Assembly: GCA_052389435.1 (NCBI GenBank)
Contig: JBQTIB010000178.1
Span: forward strand, 1-7,814
DNA length: 7,814 nucleotides
Direction: 5' to 3'
Source: JBQTKD01 sp052389435
Lineage (GTDB): Bacteria; Actinomycetota; Actinomycetes; Sporichthyales; Sporichthyaceae
The position numbers and the translations under genes were made by a program. Positions 6,291-7,814 of the stretch are shown here, piece after piece (within the stretch, counting starts at the first letter, position 1; the number at the start of each line of letters is the position of its first letter). Under the pieces are notes generated by a model, which saw only the letters and a list, made by a program, of their open reading frames with translations, was not told where the DNA came from and did no database searches.

Positions 6291-7078
6291 CCGCCTACAC
6301 CCACGGCCATGCGGAGTCGGTGCTGAAGTCGCACCGCTGGCGCACGGCCGAGAACTCCGTGGCGTACCTGCTGCCGCACCTGCGGCCCGGACAGAGCCTG
6401 CTCGAGATCGGCTCCGGGCCCGGCACCATCACCCTCGACCTCGCCGAGCGGGTCGGGCGCGTCACGGCCCTCGAACACAGCGACGCCGCGCTGGACCTGA
6501 CCCGCGCCGAAGCCGAGCGACGCGGGCGAACGGACCTGGAGTTCGTCGTCGGCGACGTGCACGACCTGCCGTTCCCCGACGACTCCTTCGACGTCGTCCA
6601 CGCCCACCAGGTGCTGCACCACGTCGCCGACCCGGTGCAGGCGCTGCGCGAGATGCGACGGGTGGCCAAGCCCGGCGGCCTGGTGGCGGTCCGCGAGACG
6701 GACTACCGCGGCAAGGTCTGGTACCCGGCGCTGCCGGGCTTGGACAAGTGGATGGACGTCTTCCAGAAGTGCGCCCGCGACAACGGCGGCGAGCCCGACG
6801 CCGGTCGTCGGCTGCTGTCCTGGGCCCTGGCCGCCGGGTTCGCCGACGTCGTGCCCTTCGCGAGCGTCTGGTGCTTCGCCACCCCGGCCGACCGCGAGTA
6901 CTGGGGCGGCATGTGGGCCGAGCGGATCCTGACCTCCGCGATTGCCGAGCAGGCGCTGGCCGCCGGCCACGCCACCCAGGCCGACCTGCAGGAGATCTCC
7001 GACGCCTGGCGCGAGTGGACCGCGGCCTCCGACGGCTGGGTCACCCTCCTGCACGGCGAGATCCTCGCCCGCGCCTGA
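6287..7078 (+). CDS. Class I SAM-dependent methyltransferase (UbiE-like)
   Basis: This soluble 263-residue enzyme would transfer a methyl group from S-adenosylmethionine to an unknown substrate, probably a small molecule. The Rossmann motifs are clear: motif I LLEIGSGPGTITLDLA (38-53), the acidic ribose-binding E63 in TALEHSDAAL, GDVHDLPFPDDSFDVVHAHQ (89-108) with VLHHV after it, and RVAKPGGLVAVRE (125-137). This is the Methyltransf_11/25 arrangement of the UbiE/COQ5 group. The C-terminal third, with GLDKWMDVFQKCARDNGG (151-168) and a run of aromatic residues, probably forms the substrate cap. Nothing identifies the substrate. It starts inside the stop of the membrane-protein gene and is followed 4 bases later by another gene, so it is the middle of an operon. 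Confidence 0.93.
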   Translation: MTAYTHGHAESVLKSHRWRTAENSVAYLLPHLRPGQSLLEIGSGPGTITLDLAERVGRVTALEHSDAALDLTRAEAERRGRTDLEFVVGDVHDLPFPDDSFDVVHAHQVLHHVADPVQALREMRRVAKPGGLVAVRETDYRGKVWYPALPGLDKWMDVFQKCARDNGGEPDAGRRLLSWALAAGFADVVPFASVWCFATPADREYWGGMWAERILTSAIAEQALAAGHATQADLQEISDAWREWTAASDGWVTLLHGEILARA

Positions 7079-7082
7079 CTCG

Positions 7083-7391
7083 ATGGCGGGCGAGGAGCAC
7101 CTGCCGCCCGAGCATCGGGAGTACGTTCCGCCGCCGGACCCCGACGGCGTGCCCGACGAGGAGTGGGCGAGCTTCGCCGAGGCCGCACGTGTACTGGGCG
7201 TGCGTCGTCCGCGGGCGGTGTCGCGGGCCGCGCGCGGCCACCTCGATCCCGGCAGGCGGCGTAGCGACGGCCACCCGGGCGTCACTCGGGGGTCCCTCGC
7301 CGGCGAGGTGGAGTGGCAGCGATCCGCGGGCCGCCTGCGCCGCGCCCGCCGCCGGATCGCGGACGTGCTCGGCAACTTCTCCGGGTGGTGA
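7083..7391 (+). CDS. Hypothetical protein with possible helix-turn-helix
   Basis: I do not recognise this 102-residue protein with certainty. After an acidic, proline-rich N-terminus (PPEHREYVPPPDPDGVP, 8-24) comes SFAEAARVLGVRRPRAVSRA (30-49), which has helix-turn-helix spacing. It is followed by LDPGRRRSDGHPGVTRGSL, which could be a wing as in MerR-like domains, and then a very basic helix RLRRARRRIADVL (84-96). It could bind DNA or RNA. High GC at third codon positions throughout supports coding. ATG 7083 lies 4 bases after the methyltransferase stop with no clear Shine-Dalgarno, so translation is probably coupled. It ends the operon. Confidence 0.7.
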   Translation: MAGEEHLPPEHREYVPPPDPDGVPDEEWASFAEAARVLGVRRPRAVSRAARGHLDPGRRRSDGHPGVTRGSLAGEVEWQRSAGRLRRARRRIADVLGNFSGW

Positions 7392-7418
7392 GCAGGCAGT
7401 GTCAGCCGAAACGGCTCC

Positions 7419-7438
7419 ACAAACCAGGACAAACGAGG
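7419..7438. repeat. Tandem 10-bp repeat
   Basis: ACAAACCAGG (7419-7428) is followed directly by ACAAACGAGG (7429-7438), nine of ten bases the same. The period is about one helical turn, so both units would face the same side of the helix, as in a site for a cooperative DNA-binding protein. No known motif is recognised. Confidence 0.5.
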
Positions 7439-7527
7439 CGCGCCAGCAACCATTGAGGATGACGTGCGCAAGTGGTTCTTGACGCGTCCAGAGGGTGCGA
7501 GTAGGAGGCCGCCGCGGTGGCGGGCCA

Positions 7528-7573
7528 GGCGTCCGAAGGAACGTGGTCCCCGCACCACACCTGCTCGGACGCC
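7528..7573. repeat. Nested palindrome, copy A
   Basis: The outer arms GGCGTCCGA (7528-7536) and TCGGACGCC (7565-7573) are perfect 9-bp complements. Inside, AGG (7537-7539) can pair with CCT (7560-7562), and an inner hairpin GTGGT (7543-7547)/ACCAC (7554-7558) closes a six-base loop. The result is one long imperfect stem-loop of 46 bases. It is related to the copy starting at 7601. No T-run follows on either strand, so it is not a standard rho-independent terminator. Confidence 0.7.
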
Positions 7574-7600
7574 CGAGGCGCGGGGCCAGCCGGGGCTGCG

Positions 7601-7646
7601 GGTGTCCGAAGAAGGGTGCCCCCGGCACCACAGATGTTCGGACGCC
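7601..7646. repeat. Nested palindrome, copy B
   Basis: The outer arms GGTGTCCGAA (7601-7610) and TTCGGACGCC (7637-7646) form 10 pairs, one of them a G-U if read as plus-strand RNA (an A-C mismatch on the minus strand). The inner arms GGTGCC (7615-7620) and GGCACC (7624-7629) form 6 pairs around a CCC loop. The length, 46 bases, equals that of copy A. The bases shared with copy A are the outer arms and the GCACCACA block on the inner 3' side. Confidence 0.7.
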
Positions 7647-7704
7647 TCGAGCCGACGAGCGGAGACGCGAACGGAGGGACGCCGCAGCGCGGAGTCCGGG
7701 GGGT

Positions 7705-7726
7705 GCGGGTGGGCGAAGCCCCCCGC
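7705..7726. repeat. Strong GC hairpin
   Basis: GCGGG (7705-7709) pairs with CCCGC (7722-7726) and GGGC (7711-7714) with GCCC (7718-7721), leaving a bulged T7710 and a GAA loop. Nine G-C pairs make it very stable. There is no T-run on either side, so a terminator role is uncertain. Confidence 0.5.
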
Positions 7727-7770
7727 CCGCGGCGCGCAGCGCCGCAACCAAATCGCGGGCGAGGCCGTTC

Positions 7771-7792
7771 GCGGTGTCCGCGTACACACCGC
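7771..7792. repeat. 7-bp inverted repeat near the window end
   Basis: GCGGTGT (7771-7777) and ACACCGC (7786-7792) are perfect complements across 8 bases. A GTGT-N8-ACAC type dyad of this spacing could be an operator for a dimeric regulator or a hairpin. The gene it might serve, if any, lies beyond the right edge. Confidence 0.4.
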
Positions 7793-7814
7793 GCCCGGCG
7801 TGCGTGCGGTGGTT

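Larger units (their letters stand above)
7392..7814. other. Structured region without a supported gene
   Basis: I see no convincing gene in these 423 bases. The open frames crossing it on both strands are repetitive in Arg, Pro and Ala and look like GC-driven shadows; one minus-strand frame stays open to the window edge, so the tail of an outside gene cannot be excluded. The part at 7401-7480 is about 58 percent GC, lower than the coding regions. It begins with a small hairpin, AGCCG (7404-7408) and CGGCT (7412-7416), 13 bases after the operon stop, without a T-run. Further on come a tandem 10-bp repeat, two nested palindromes, a GC hairpin and an inverted repeat, listed separately. A TTGACG at 7479-7484 with a poor TAGGAG 17 bases later is a doubtful promoter. 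Confidence 0.6.

Noticed and set aside
5764..7482. Plus-strand open frame of 572 codons across the methyltransferase operon
   Set aside because: Very high Arg, Pro and Ser content and no motifs; the other frames hold three genes with proper starts and overlaps.
6110..7789. Minus-strand open frame of 559 codons opposite the methyltransferase
   Set aside because: Low-complexity shadow of the coding strand with no recognisable domain.
1..7814. CRISPR array, rRNA genes, transposase or IS ends
   Set aside because: No regularly spaced repeats, rRNA sequence or transposase motifs were seen on either strand.

Overview
The window looks like DNA of a high-GC actinobacterium. Coding regions have a strong G/C bias at third codon positions, GTG starts occur, genes overlap by ATGA or GTGA, and the tRNA gene does not encode its CCA end. 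The sequence alone does not support a species name.

Two blocks meet at a tRNA-Arg(ACG) gene on the minus strand (5621-5693). The left block (1 to about 5620) reads as the integrase-proximal end of an integrative, mobilizable element. It holds a 1011-residue MobF (TrwC/TraA-type) relaxase-helicase, a small MerR-like excisionase, a 408-residue tyrosine integrase with all catalytic residues, and a type II toxin-antitoxin pair. The antitoxin is intact, but the ParE/RelE-type toxin carries a one-base frameshift. All five genes are on the plus strand with gaps of at most about 10 bases or 4-base overlaps, so they probably form one transcription unit. Behind them come a 12-bp-period direct repeat that could be an integrase arm site, a stem-loop terminator serving the tRNA, and the tRNA 3' end, which is the likely attachment core. 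No coupling protein, type IV secretion gene or replication gene is visible. Either these lie to the left of the window or the element borrows another element's conjugation machinery.

The right block (from about 5694) looks like chromosomal flank. It has a probable minus-strand tRNA promoter, then a plus-strand three-gene operon: a small DUF6010-like membrane protein, a class I SAM-dependent methyltransferase overlapping it by ATGA, and a 102-residue protein with a possible helix-turn-helix 4 bases further on. The last 423 bases (7392-7814) have no convincing gene but are rich in structure: a tandem 10-bp repeat, two related nested palindromes 73 bp apart, a strong GC hairpin and a 7-bp inverted repeat.

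As inference, the left genes would work together this way. Integrase and excisionase move the element in and out of the tRNA gene, the relaxase nicks and unwinds it for transfer, and the toxin-antitoxin pair once stabilised it. The loss of the toxin frame suggests that addiction is now relaxed, unless the indel is a sequencing error. The least explained signal in the window is the paired nested palindrome near the right end.
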